64,000 nt of DNA from Buxus sempervirens (GCA_947561395.2 OX387184.1:3224001-3288000), one strand, 5' to 3'; numbered from the stretch's first letter, positions 10,621 through 21,640 are shown. Numbers and translations are program-made. The notes: generated by a model from the letters alone, not told the origin.

Positions 10621-11409
10621 TCATCATGAATGAGCACTCCAAATGGGTACCCATCACATTGTTGTAGGACCTAATTTCTTATCGACACACGCAAACTGTG
10701 TCCCTTTCTGTACGATTGACCAGATAAACTCATCACAGTAGGGCAATAAAACAACTTAGCTGAGGAAAGGGAAAACAAAATTTGGTGGCAACAAGTATTT
10801 GTCAGGTACTTCCAACACCATTCAGCACAGAACATGTACAATGACATGTATTCTGGTTGGGCCACACCTGTTAAACCAATATGTCGCATCTTAATGATAA
10901 AACCCCGCATGGGCATAAAAAAATTTCAGGTCACATAGCAAACAGCCGATTATACTGAACAGATTGCTATCCACCATCAACTCTGCTTACAGCTTATCTT
11001 TATCCATTAAATTGCAGCAACATCTAGCTTTTAGTGTGCCTTTCAACACCTCACAAAACCTATAGGATCTATTACACAATGAATGGAATATTTGTTTAAT
11101 TTCTTATTGGAATAACTAGTCATGAGATGTGGGGTTGTGGCTTTTATTTGCAAAATTTATCAGCAGAAGCTAATGGATATTGTTATGAATTTAACAAGAT
11201 ATTCAAAACAAATACCGGGCATAGCCAAAGAATAAGAAGTTTCATGTTGGTGAAAGATTACTTTTGACACCCCATCTCATTTACAGATCATGAAAACGAT
11301 TTACAAAAAAATTGAGGAGATTGGTCTGAATGTCTGGCTGACGTTTTGACGATTAACCAGTCTCAGTTCACATATAGAATGCTCTCTCTGCTGCGCAAAC
11401 TTTATCTAT
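10621..11409. other. Intergenic, no gene recognised
   Basis: No open frame with family motifs. This is where a coding region should have followed the orphan SAUR promoter, and only the 3' side of the minus-strand SAUR at 11410 is present. Confidence 0.35.
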
Positions 11410-11718
11410 CTATGAAGAATTTAAGTGAGAAGTGATATAAATGAAGCTGTCAATGTCGCATGGAATTGTGATACCACCCATTGGATGATGAAAATCAAAT
11501 TCTTTCTCAGCCAAACTCAGTAACTCTTGGAACGAAGGATGGCTTAAGTAAGATACTGGAATAACAAACCGCTTCTTCTGTGTCTCTCCCACATACACGG
11601 CAAAGTGGCCCTTTGGGACGTCGGCCGTGGTGGAAGAAACCGACGGGCTTCTTGTCATTGAAAGAGTTCTTCGAAGAATCTGTTTTGCCTGAGCCATCCC
11701 AGGCAAGCCGATACCCAT
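11410..11718 (-). CDS. SAUR family auxin-responsive protein (diverged cluster member)
   Basis: Single-exon gene for 102 aa, ATG at 11718 (MGIGLPGMAQAKQILRRTLS), stop at 11410-11412. SAUR core: [60 protein letters not shown], ending IYITSHLNSS. It is the most diverged intact member: SHPSF replaces NHPSF, EKEFDFHH replaces EEEFGFSH, and IPCDIDSF replaces [17 protein letters not shown] box at 11815-11822 lies about 100 bases upstream on the minus strand. The GGTCCC-type block of the other members is not evident here, so its regulation may differ. Confidence 0.92.
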   Translation of the reverse strand: MGIGLPGMAQAKQILRRTLSMTRSPSVSSTTADVPKGHFAVYVGETQKKRFVIPVSYLSHPSFQELLSLAEKEFDFHHPMGGITIPCDIDSFIYITSHLNSS

Positions 11719-11904
11719 TTTTGATTCGAAGAACAACGACAGAAACTATGTCTCAAGGAGAGTCACAAAATTTATCAGGTCCAAACATGAGTGATTTTCT
11801 TCCAGTAATGTAGTATATATAGCCTGAGTGGAAGCAAAATCGTTTCAAAGCTCGTTAAGCATATCACATAAGTTACGTTCCAAGTTTTGTTAAAAGCCCA
11901 ACAG

Positions 11905-12023
11905 CATAAGAAGAGGGACCTCAACCTTAAAACCTACGCGTTTTATTGTTTTTTCTTGCGTTTTATTGTTTTTTCTTCCTTTTTTGATTTGTAGGAACTA
12001 AATCAAATGGTTCACAGTTTTCA
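11905..12023. repeat. Direct repeat, copy 1 (partner at 12229-12330)
   Basis: Shares CTCAACCTTAAAACCTA, GCGTTTTATT, and TTTTTTGATTTGTAGGAACT followed by AAATCAAAT with 12229-12330. Copy 1 also has an internal short duplication of the GCGTTTTATTGTTTTTTCTT segment. The pair flanks a 200-base spacer just left of the KRP inverted repeat. Confidence 0.75.
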
Positions 12024-12228
12024 CAATCAAAGACTTTTGACTTTTGGCATACATCAGGAGCACCAATTCGGCCCAAGATACAAGGGAAACAGCACCATGT
12101 GCCAAACCAGAACCATGAAGTTCACCAACCAAAATCTAGAAAAAATTAATGGAGTAAGCTCCCCAAACCAAAGGCAGGGACTCTATAAGCTATTATTATC
12201 AACAATGTAACAGCCTTAAAACCTAGGA

Positions 12229-12330
12229 ACTAAGAGGAGGGGTCTCAACCTTAAAACCTAGGCGTTTTATTTTCTTTTTCTTCCTTTTTTGATTTGTAGG
12301 AACTAAATCAAATCGTTTCACAATTTTCAC
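12229..12330. repeat. Direct repeat, copy 2, abutting the KRP inverted repeat
   Basis: Partner of 11905-12023. It ends where the left arm of the KRP inverted repeat begins (about 12329), so its end may mark a rearrangement breakpoint. Confidence 0.7.
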
Positions 12331-12394
12331 AAAAAACGCCTCGATTTCTTTCCTATATATTGAGTGGAGATTGTGTAGCGTGATTTGTACAAAC

Positions 12395-12676
12395 ATGGGG
12401 AAGTGTATGAGAAAAAGCAAAGAGATGAGTGAAATTGCAATAATGGAGGTTGCTCCGGTTGGTGTCAGGACGAGAGCCAGAACCCAAGCCTTGGCCTCCT
12501 CTAGCGCAAGCATAGGCAAGAGAAGGAAGATTGGTTCAGTAGAGATGGAGTCGCCTTCGTCGTTCCCTCGTCACCAAAGCGATCATCGTGTCGTTGTTAC
12601 ACCAGAGAAACCCACTTGGCCCGCGACGTATGGGAATTGTGGTAACGATGGCAAGTGGTCAATGCTCGAGCCCTGA
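12395..12676 (+). pseudogene. KRP/ICK CDK-inhibitor gene fragment (left arm)
   Basis: From ATG 12395 it encodes MGKCMRKSKEMSEIAIMEVA then PVGVRTRARTQALASSSAS, carrying the two N-terminal hallmarks of plant Kip-related proteins (MGKxxRKSK and VRTRART). It continues through KRRKIGSVEMESPSSFP and TPEKPTWPATYGNC. A two-base loss relative to the right arm near 12643 then shifts the frame, and it ends in WSMLEP* at 12676. The C-terminal cyclin/CDK-binding motif that defines KRP function is absent. It differs from the right arm at four of about 80 codons before the shift. I read it as a truncated duplicate, not a working inhibitor. Confidence 0.8.
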
Positions 12677-12770
12677 AAAAGGTTCAAACCGATGTACAAA
12701 ATTATAAAAACACACACACAATATTTGAACAGACAGTTTAAACGAAACATAATTTAACTTTCAATTTCAC

Positions 12771-13100
12771 CTCCAGATTCACGGATCTCAACATCTTACT
12801 GGCGAGCTCGATCGAACCGTTGCTCGAGCATTGACCACCTGCCATCGGTTGACTACAATTCCCAAACGTCGCGGGCCAAGTGGGTTTCTCTGGTGTAACA
12901 ACGACACGATGATCGCTTTGGTGACGAGGGAACGACGAAGGCGACTCCATCTCTACTGAACCAATCTTCCTTCTCTTGCCTGTGCTTGCGCTAGAGGAGG
13001 CGAAGGCTTGGGTTCTGGCTCTCGTCCTGACACCAACCGGAGCAACCTCCATTACTGCAATTTCACTCATCTCTTTGCTTTTTCTCATACACTTCCCCAT
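12771..13100 (-). pseudogene. KRP: KRP/ICK CDK-inhibitor first exon (right arm), rest of gene not found
   Basis: From ATG 13100 the minus strand encodes MGKCMRKSKEMSEIAVMEVA, PVGVRTRARTQAFASSSAST, GKRRKIGSVEMESPSSFP, then TPEKPTWPATFGNC, CSSNGSIELASKMLRSVNLE. The open frame runs on to 12738. A donor-like GAG|GTGAAA at 12771/12770 sits where KRP first exons commonly end, giving 110 codons in phase 0. No exon with the conserved C-terminal CDK/cyclin-binding motif (EIEEFF...EKYNFDPV type) is visible downstream, where the sequence instead enters the left arm. It is either an orphan exon or the 5' end of a gene broken by the inverted duplication. Family role: nuclear inhibitor of CDKA-CYCD complexes. 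Confidence 0.75.
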
Positions 13101-13171
13101 GTTTGTACAAATCACGCTACACAATCTCCACTCAATATATAGGAAAGAAATCGATCACAGGCGTTTTTTGT

Positions 13172-14055
13172 CCCACCTCCTTCTCTCTCGCGCCCAAATC
13201 CCATCTAATTCGCGCAATCACAATCTCCACTCCACCGCTCCCCTCTCACTCAAATCTCCATCGATCATGTTGCTAAAAAAAAACCCTTCAAAAGAATCTG
13301 GGTGATTTTCGAATATTCTCTCTCTCTCTGCTAATGGATCATGTTTATACTGGTTTCGGACTGCTGCATACTCCTGAAAAGAGTATCTTATTTTTTGATC
13401 TAAATATCTATTTTCTTCTTCATCTTTGTGCAGGATTAAAGGGCCGGATTACTGGTTTACAAAATCGAAAACAGTGAAATTCTTCTCGACTTTTTCTGAA
13501 TTTATTTCCATATATTTTTTTCCTCTTTTATGTCGAGTGCTATTCTACTTGCTATACTTGGCATACATGGAGGAAATTTTGCCTGTCTTTCCTTTCCTTG
13601 AACATAATCTTGTCCCGAGTTATCTAAATGGAATGTTCTTAATTCACAACCGAACAATTATTTTGATTATAATCCCAGAAAGCATATCCCTTTGTCTGAT
13701 CAGTCTAGAAGGAATGCTGGACACTTCGTTGCTTTAGGCGTGTGATTCTCCTACTCAAACTGAATCCTTTCCTACTTGTCACGCATGGAGCCCTAACTAC
13801 ATACTGACATTTAGGATTTTATCATTCCAACTTTCTTTTGCCATTTATTGCTTGTATGGATCCTTCTATAAGGACACCCTTTTCTTACAATCAGTAACAA
13901 TTAGTCACCATGTGAACATCTGCTAACGCTTCCAGTTCTTGATGCACTGGCATGTAATGAGGTGCATATTCTTCTTCATTTGGATGCTATTTCCTTGACA
14001 AAAATTTTTCCATGAAAGCATAGTTGCTTTTTTTTCACCTTTAGGATTGGATATT
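13172..14055. other. Intergenic, no gene recognised
   Basis: 13172-13300 is C-rich on the plus strand and resembles a gene leader (Y-rich, CT runs), possibly the original KRP upstream region. The rest is AT-rich with no supported gene. Confidence 0.3.
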
Positions 14056-14290
14056 GTTAACATGGTATCAGAGCGGGAGGTCTTGTGTTCAACTCGCGGG
14101 GGCAATTTTGCCTTGGCATTTGCTTGTGTACAGGATGTTCATACCCTGTGTTTGTCCTCCCTATATATGTTCCCGTGCGATATCGCCCGTGCGGGGGAAT
14201 ATTGAAATATTGTGTTTGGGCCCTTTGATATAAATTGCTGCGCCTTCACCTATAAGCTTAAGCTTTTAGGTATAACGGTTGTTAACAAGT
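14056..14290 (+). repeat. tRNA-iMet-like (PBS-type) repeat, SINE/TRIM or LTR fossil
   Basis: Starts at TTAACATGGTATCAGAGCGG, the motif complementary to the 3' end of initiator tRNA-Met that serves as primer-binding site in many plant LTR elements. GTCTTGTGTTCAACTCGC, which resembles a tRNA T-arm, follows. The unit ends near 14286 with TATAACGGTTGTTAACA, echoing the sequence just before the motif. I treat it as a degraded non-coding retroelement relic; class uncertain. Confidence 0.45.
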
Positions 14291-14790
14291 TTCAACATGT
14301 TTTATTTGCTGCAAGACATGCAAATAACTCTTCCTTCCTCTTGGGGGCACAGCAGGGATAACGCGGTTTTGGAAATTAGTAGCCCAGAGGTTTGAATTTT
14401 GAAAAGAAACAAACGTGAACCGGTGGTCAATAGCTTTTTGTTCCATGATTTCGGTGCAAACAATGTGGACGAAATCATAAGTTTGACTGAATTTCCCAGA
14501 AAAATGACAACCTTATTCAAAATTTGCAGATTTTTTTTTTGGATGAAAATTCAAAATTTGAAAAAAAAGAAAAGAAAAAATTTGCATATTCCCCTTAGAA
14601 AAAATTACCCAGTTATTACATGTTTCCGAAGCTACGATTTATTTAACGAGTGGTAAGGAAGAACGATTTACATTTTATCCACGTCACTCAACTTGTCTCT
14701 CGAATATTTGATGTTCTTATCATGTACACTTTACATTTTTTAGATTAATCATTAGTGAAAAAAATATATTCAATCCACTTTGGTTGAACC

Positions 14791-15697
14791 TAGGGCTGTC
14801 AATGGGTCGGAAAAAGATCCGAATCCCATCAGAACTCAACCTGATTATTCGAATATGGATCTTAGCTTTAGATCCGATTATCCTAATAAAGATTCAATTA
14901 TTTGAATCTGATTATATTCGGATTTGAATATGGTACTACCCATATTTGATCCGATAAAGATCCGACCGTTTATTTTATATGTATATTATATATTTTAAGG
15001 CTTTTTAAAATCTTTTTTATATATTAGTATAGAAGGAATCGGAATAGATTATACAAATAAGTAATTTTTAAAGATTTAAGGATACATATGTAATTCAGAA
15101 AAAGTTTTTAAAATACATTATGAAATCGTAATTGGAAAGCAAATCAATGATGGCGTCTTCTCCCTCTCCTCCCCTTCTACTTTAAATATATTATAAAAAA
15201 ATAAATACTTCAAGTCATTCGGCGGCTGCATCAGTACTTTCAATCGTAAAAAGTAATGATGGCGTCTTCTTCCCCACCCTAATGTAACCTCTTAGTTCGT
15301 GAGGGCGTTTTCTTCCTTCCCTCGCTTTCTATACTTCCAATGAAAATGAAGGCATCCTCCTAGCTCGTGATGGCGTCTTCTCCCTCTCCTTCCCTTCTAC
15401 TTTCCCGGTGAGAACAAAGGAATCTTCTTCGATCGTGATAGCCTCCTCTCTGTCCTCTTCCCTCCTGTTTTTTTAGTGAAAACAAAGGTATCTTCTTCAA
15501 GCCATTAGAATATTGAACGAATTTGAATATTGAACTGATTCGAATACAGTTCGTATAAATATAATTAGATTCGAACTCAGTAATCCATTTAAAAGATCCG
15601 TCGGATTTTAATCGAATAACAGATCCCCTACATATAATCGGATTCGAACTCGGATAAGCATAGATCTGATTCGAATCCGACCCGTTTACACCCCCAT
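14791..15697. mobile_element. hAT-like non-autonomous element (TAGGGCTG-type ends)
   Basis: The left end TAGGGCTGTCAATGGGTCGG mirrors the right end (TGGGGGTGTAAACGGGTCGG in reverse complement). Subterminal regions are dense in GATCCGAAT/ATTCGGAT motifs in both orientations, as in the shorter relative at 57981-58511. The middle holds three to four diverged copies of a unit beginning GATGGCGTCTTCT (15150, 15258, 15370, 15437). No transposase is seen and I could not match an 8-bp target duplication. Confidence 0.65.
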
Positions 15698-15940
15698 AAC
15701 CTGATTGTTCTATGGTTCAACCGATTAGGAGAGGTGGCATGTCAATAGGTGGGTTACCTTCGGGAAATCCTAACCCACCATTATAAATGTTTAGCCCATA
15801 CGAAACTTGTCCCTAGCCTTATGTTGGGTCAAGTTAACAAAAATCTTTTTGTTTATAAAATACCACATATTTGAATTTATTAAGGTCGAGTTCAACTAGG
15901 TTTAGGGTCGAGTCAAACTAACGCCTAACTCGACTTTAAG

Positions 15941-16056
15941 TCTTTAACCTAGTTTAAGAATTACCAAACCCTAACAATTAGGGACAGTCAAACGAATGCG
16001 TAACTCGACTTTAACCTAGTTTAAGAATTACCAAACCCTAACAATTAGGGACACAA
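15941..16056. repeat. Short tandem duplication (~65 bp unit)
   Basis: TTAACCTAGTTTAAGAATTA followed by CCAAACCCTAACAATTAGGG occurs twice, at about 15945 and 16012. Each copy carries AAACCCTAA, the telobox-like motif. It lies about 700 bases upstream of the YAF9 start; any regulatory meaning is open. Confidence 0.75.
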
Positions 16057-16747
16057 TGGAGCATGTTAAATAATTAATTCTCCTTGTTGCCATCCTAGGG
16101 AATACCCCTATCCCTATAGGTGCGACTGGTTAGTTGGAACTCACAAAAATTTAATCTTTTGCTTTTCTTCTACTACTCTAATCTACCACCAATTAAAATG
16201 AATCATGTGACATGTTTTGATAGGCCCTTTGTAATAATAATAATATTCATTAAAAGGCAGTAAGCTAAGGTGACAGGAAACGTGGGGTGGAGGATTCACA
16301 GTGGAACTTGCATAACCATATAGGGCCAACGCATTGGTGATTGGGTCTTACATGAATATTGGGCTGGGCTCAATTAGGATCTGGACAGCTATTTCTAGTT
16401 TCGGCTTGAGATTAAAGTTCGACGTTCCTACTTCCTAGTTCCTACTTCTGCTATGCTTAAAAAAGGCTCCTGCAGGGCTCAAGCCGGTTAAGACTTTTTT
16501 GGTCTCGGTTTTAGACGGGCGGCCTGGAGCACTGGGAAATTTGCAAAGCCCATGACCGGTGCCTACAAAATTCTAAAAACGAATTAAATATGTCATAGAA
16601 TCGAGTTAACGTGCCTGGAGCTCAATATCAACGCTCGAGAAACAAGAAAAAAAACCCTAGTTTCTAATGTTTCTCGAGAAAGAGGCGGTCTCCTTCTATG
16701 CTGACTTGATTTTTCTGTGATCGTTCGGAAGACGAGCTGCTGCTTAG

Positions 16748-19379
16748 ATGCCTCAAACTTCTTCTGGTAGAAAGCATGGCGGAGAACAGTCGGATGGAGC
16801 TGGTTCTGTCCCAAAATCTCAACGGGCTAAAATGGCGAGAGGTGCCGAAGACAGCGACAAAAAGGTAATATCCACTTCCTTTTTGAGTTTGAACGGTATC
16901 CTATTTTAAATTATTTCGGAAGAGATAGGCACAGACCTGAAACAGAATTTTGAACCCTTACAGCAGAGGAGTATGACGCCCTATTTTGAGATTTAAGAGG
17001 GGTTGCTTATTCGTGCAGGGTTCGAGCAAGAAACTCAAAGACGTGGAAATTAGTGTTCCGATAGCATATGGAACTATCTCATTCTGGCTTGGTAAGAAGG
17101 CAAGCGAGTAAGTGTTTTTCCGGTTAATGTGTTCTCGATTCGCCTTCCACAAGTTCGAATTATTACTGTAATACTATCTTTTTGTGTTTCCGCTGTCCTT
17201 CTCCACAAATTTAGGTATCATTCACATAAGTGGACTGTCTATGTTCGTGGGGCAACAAATGAAGATCTGGGTGTGGTGGTTAAGCGCGCAGTGTTCCAGT
17301 TACATCCCAGTTTTAATAATCCCACGAGGGTTGTAGAGTCACCCCCATTTGAGTTATCCGAATCTGGTTGGGGTGAATTTGAAATTGCCATTACCCTTTA
17401 TTTTCACAGCGATGTTTGTGATAAGCAGTTGGACTTGTGAGTTGTTACTTCCGTTTTCATTTTTTATCTTGTCAGTCGATCTAGATTGAAATGAATAGCC
17501 ATGTTGAAATATATCTGAACAATTTACAGGTATCATCATCTGAAGCTATACCCTGAGGATGAATCTGGTCCTCAGTCGACTAAGAAACCTGTTGTCGTAG
17601 AGTCCTATGATGAGATTGTTTTTCCGGAGCCTTCGGAGGCTTTCTATGCTCGTGTACAGAATCATCCAGCTGTAATAGTACCCAGGCTACCTGCTGGTTT
17701 TAGCCTACCTCCACCTGGTGAGGTTTCCTTCACGTTCTATTTTATGGATTTTTGTTGTACACATTCTTTAGAGGGATAAATTTGTCTTATCCTTGTGTAG
17801 TACCAATTGAAAATGCCAATGACAAGAAGAGGGGGGACACTCAAGATCATCCACTATGTCAATGGTTTATGAATTTCTCAGAGGCCGATGAGCTATTGAA
17901 ACTTGCAGCAGCTCGTCAAAAGGTCAGAATGAGCCCTCCAATATATATATTTTAAAATATAATCATTATTCAACATCAATCAAGTACTTGCACTTTAGGT
18001 TGACATATGAATATTATTATGCACGATCAGATAGGCTGGATTCAAATAGACGGTGCCCTTTTTGAAGTGCATAGGCATGAGAAATTTGAATGGGAAGCCA
18101 ACACCATCCACTGATTCATTTTTTATGTCTGTATACAGTAAAACAAAGAATCTGACTGTTGTTACATCCATGAAAGTGAGAAACATGTAGCGAGCAAAAA
18201 ATATCATCTAGTGGTTCACCTGTTGAGCACTTTTGCCCATACAGGGCTGTAGATTGAGCCAATTAATGGGCATACACACAAGAGAACATCAAACCTTTGA
18301 AACCAGTGAGCATGTGTACTTAAATCTACAGGTTTAGCTACCCTAGCTGGAATGGTTGCATTGTTCTCAATTGGATATTGGTAATAAAACCATCAGGATG
18401 TACTTGATCAATTGTTGGCAAAGCAAACGGCTATCTTTGGATTCTTAGAGCTTGCAGTTTGATTTCCAGATGCCCAGCAATCTGAATTTTGTTGATATAT
18501 ACCATTACACATTTTAAAAATAGTATGGTAACAAATGTGATTAGTATTATTCCAAGATGGGTCTCTAATGGGCATTATGTTAATGTTAACTCTTTCTGAA
18601 CCTGTTCAAATAGCTTACACTTTTTATATTATGGAACAAAAGACAGATGTCCTTTTTAGGTTGCTTTCAACCCCACTTGGAAAAGCCTAGCATGAACATA
18701 CTAAATCCATTTAGAGCACTAGAAAGAGTTTTGACAACAAACGGAAAGTTGGCAAATCAGATGTTTAGGACCATCCTTCATTTGATTTTTTTATAGGTCT
18801 TTGTGAATCCCTTTGAGTATCAAGAGAGAATTTGTTAGGCTCGATGGTTAAATTTGTCTGTTTAAAGTTCTTTCTGGCTTGGACTTTGTGAACCTCCTAT
18901 TAATGCCCGGTCATTCTTGCATCATCTTTAATATCTAAGCTGTTTGAGTTGATGTCATTTGAGCTATGAAATGATAAATTTCTTGATGGAATGTTCATGT
19001 CGCTCATTGCTGTGGAAAGTTGCTCCTGATGATATATTATGCCATGTGGTAGGTAGGACTTTCAACTGCCAGGTTTGAGCTAAATGAAATGTCCAATATT
19101 GTCTTGGATGTGAGGTTCTTGCATTTCATTCCTTGTTTTTTCGGTTTCTAATGATATCGGCCAATATATGTGGCAGTGGCTTTGGGCTTCTCCTTGTTAA
19201 CTTTATAAATATGATTTGATAAATGTTCACTGTTATGTTTGTAGAATGACAGTTGATTCATCAACTTTTTGACAGTTTATATATGGTGTCAGGTGCAAGC
19301 GCACATTGTTAAGCTCCGAAGACAGCTGAGTGTCATAGATGGACAGCCTCAACAATCGAAACTCACATCTGGCCAATGA
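16748..19379 (+). CDS. YAF9: YEATS-domain protein YAF9/GAS41 (SWR1/NuA4 subunit)
   Basis: Six exons: 16748-16864, 17019-17107, 17215-17436, 17530-17717, 17801-17922 and 19293-19379. All introns have GT-AG ends and compatible phases, giving 274 aa. The YEATS domain covers about residues 50-165: [77 protein letters not shown] and [13 protein letters not shown]. The HSHKW and GWGEFE segments build the acyl-lysine reader pocket in GAS41/YAF9. The C terminus ([20 protein letters not shown], then [10 protein letters not shown]) is the expected coiled coil. Length is close to Arabidopsis YAF9 proteins. Known role: H2A.Z deposition by SWR1 and H4 acetylation by NuA4 in the nucleus. Intron 5 is long (about 1370 bases) with no gene inside. 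Confidence 0.95.
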
Positions 19380-20269
19380 TTATAGACGAACCTAGTATAT
19401 TTTTGGAATATTTTTTTTTCAGGTGTTCCCTTGTGGAGTTATGGAGACGCTTTATAAGGAAGATAATTGATTTTCAAGGGCCTACTGGATTTTATTCCCT
19501 ATTCTCACCCACATTTGTTTCATTGTGTCCATTCTTTTCGGAAGAGTCTATGGTTGGATACTCAAAAACTTTGTTTTTCATCCCACGAGATGCTAAATTT
19601 GTCAACTTCTAGGTGGGATCTCAGGGTTGGTGACCATACCGAGCTGCATGGAATTTTGATAAGTGGATGGAGAACTAACAGAGAGTTTTAACGATGAGGG
19701 TGGAAGATTATTGACACATTTGATATAGGATGGAAGATTTTCAACCATTGTGGATATTGTCATATCTGATAGATCCTGGAAACATAGGTAGACTGTGCCT
19801 GCTGTTTAATAGTTTCCACTGGGAGGCTGTTCTTGGCGAAACATTTGTATGTATGGATCAAGAGTTAGTATTGTACTACTAAGTTTTTTGTATTTAATCA
19901 TTCCCTGTCACTAGTTTTTCTATTTGAAGATTAATTAGAAGAATCAGAAGTGTGTGATTGAGTGTCATAAGCATTTTGAATACTACGATTGTGCTGAGTT
20001 CCTGGGCTACAACTTTGACAACTTGTAGCTTCCTTACCGTATGCATTATTCCTCTTCATAAAAAAAACCATAGCCCTGCGAAATCCTTGGCCACCCTATA
20101 CGCAATCTTGATATAAGTTCCCGCTCTGATCTATGATCATGTGGTTTTTAGACCACATGGAGAAAATGACTATGATGTTTGCATAAAAAAAAATTTTTCT
20201 ACGTGGGATGGTGATAAAGCTTTGTGATGTTCATATCTAGTACATGAATTTGAAATCTACCTTCGGCCT
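19380..20269. other. YAF9 3' flank and intergenic
   Basis: About 500 bases after the stop are probably 3' untranslated and flanking sequence. No further gene is seen. Confidence 0.35.
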
Positions 20270-20656
20270 GTTACGGTCACTCTGCCAGCCCGAAGTGTTG
20301 CTAAGGTTTTTACGAAAGCATTTCCTCTAGAGCCAAAATGCGGTGGTTTCTTAAAACCACCTACTGGGATGGGGTTTGGATGCATGGGGTCCCCTCTGAC
20401 ATGGCCATCCATCCGTGCTTTTCACGCTAGCTCCAATGAATGGCAAGAGGTAAAACGCTCTTGGTTTTTACTGTTATTGTCACTCTGCCAGCCTGAAGTG
20501 TTGCTAAGGCTTTTAGGAAAACATTTCCTCTAGAGCCAAAATCCGATGAATCCGTAAAACCACCTATTAAGATGGGGTTTGGATGCGTGGGGTTCCCTCC
20601 TGACATGGGCATCCATCCGTACTTTTCACGCCAGCACCAAATGAATGGCAACAGGT
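20270..20656. repeat. Tandem pair of a dispersed repeat (family A)
   Basis: Two units, 20270-20452 and 20473-20656, share CACTCTGCCAGCC, TTTCCTCTAGAGCCAAAAT, CCACCTA, GATGGGGTTTGGATGC and GGCATCCATCCGT. Related fragments occur at 21506-21640 (inverted), 43925-44005 (inverted), 45430-45585 (direct) and, more weakly, 41785-41822. Element class is unknown; no coding capacity is visible. Confidence 0.8.
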
Positions 20657-21221
20657 GATTTCTACTCGGTATGATTCTATCCCTTGAGTGGATGAAATCC
20701 TTATTACGTTAGTACGGGGTTCGTGGATATGTACTCTTTGTTAGTACGGGGTTCATGGATATGTACTCTTGTCCCATCATGTCATGATCATGATGCTTAA
20801 CTATAGTTCTTTTAAGAACTAAAACATCTAATTCCATGTAAACAGTCCACATGGGTGTTAATGGTTGTTTGTTTTGTGAAGATGACACTTGATTAGATGT
20901 GTTTCTTCATTTTATTGGTTGTAGGTGCATCATCAGTCCCATCTCGTTTTTGTAACCTTATCCATACTTATCCGAAGAGCAGACATATTGTGTAATGTCA
21001 TCCTTAAAAAATTTCCCAGCATCAATATCAATTAGTATAGTCTAGTCGATTAAATGAAATTATATTTCGCCTACCAAAAAAAAAATGAAATTATATTTCA
21101 TTGTCTTTCAAATTACATCATCTTCAAGCTCTTCTTTAAAAAGATCATTAGCAGAGATATTTCTTTCTCTATAAAAATGTCTGACTATCCCTCAAATTAA
21201 ATTAAAGTTGATATTATATGA

Positions 21222-21375
21222 CTTGAAATCGGCTGGAGCCCCTTATTGGAAGATCTACTGGTCCAACGGTGAGTGGAGTGTACACGTTTGTAAATGATGT
21301 TGATGTGTATACCCTGCCCATTGTTGGACCAGCAAATCTTCCATTGTAGGTTCCAATTGATATGGCCTCATATTA
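21222..21375. mobile_element. Short foldback repeat (family D)
   Basis: GGAAGATCTACTGGTCCAAC (21248) is mirrored by GTTGGACCAGCAAATCTTCC (21324-21343), and pairing extends outward (GGCTGGAGCC against GGTTCCAATTGATAT). A diverged relative with the same layout is at 42545-42690. Length and structure fit a small MITE. Confidence 0.6.
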
Positions 21376-21505
21376 TATATGCATGATTTGGAATTAATGT
21401 AATGGTTCTTTTGTTGCCATTAATTTGATGTGCCGGTGAGGAGTCGGTTTCGGGGTTGTAATCTTGCCCTTTCAAGCGACGAGTTCACAAAGCCTTACTA
21501 TGGAG

Positions 21506-21640
21506 AGTGTTTCACGTGGTGCTACTCAGTGGTGCCGGTGTGAAACATACCGATGGATGCCCATGTCAAGAGGGGGTCCCACACATCCAACCTCCATCCT
21601 AGTCGGTGGTTTTACGGAACCACGGGATTTTGGCCCGGAA
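21506..21640. repeat. Family A repeat, inverted copy
   Basis: The reverse complement aligns with 20473-20656: GGATGGATGCCCATGTCA, CACACATCCAACCTCCATC and GGTGGTTTTACGGAACCAC. Confidence 0.75.

Larger units (their letters stand above)
12329..13171. repeat. Large inverted repeat of a KRP first exon (arms ~340 bp, spacer ~150 bp)
   Basis: Left arm 12329-12670 and right arm 12823-13171 are reverse complements with only a few substitutions and two small indels. The right arm has five extra bases in the 5' leader; the left arm lacks two bases in the coding part. Both arms contain a leader with TTCCTATATATTGAGTGGAG and the start of a KRP/ICK coding region. The 152-base spacer holds the continuation of the right-hand exon. 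A transcript across it in either direction would fold into a hairpin of about 340 bp. Confidence 0.92.

Noticed and set aside
12223-12519. Minus-strand frame containing RKEIEAFFVKIVKRFDL, reminiscent of the KRP C-terminal motif
   Set aside because: It is the antisense of the KRP leader and exon in the left arm; the resemblance is chance.
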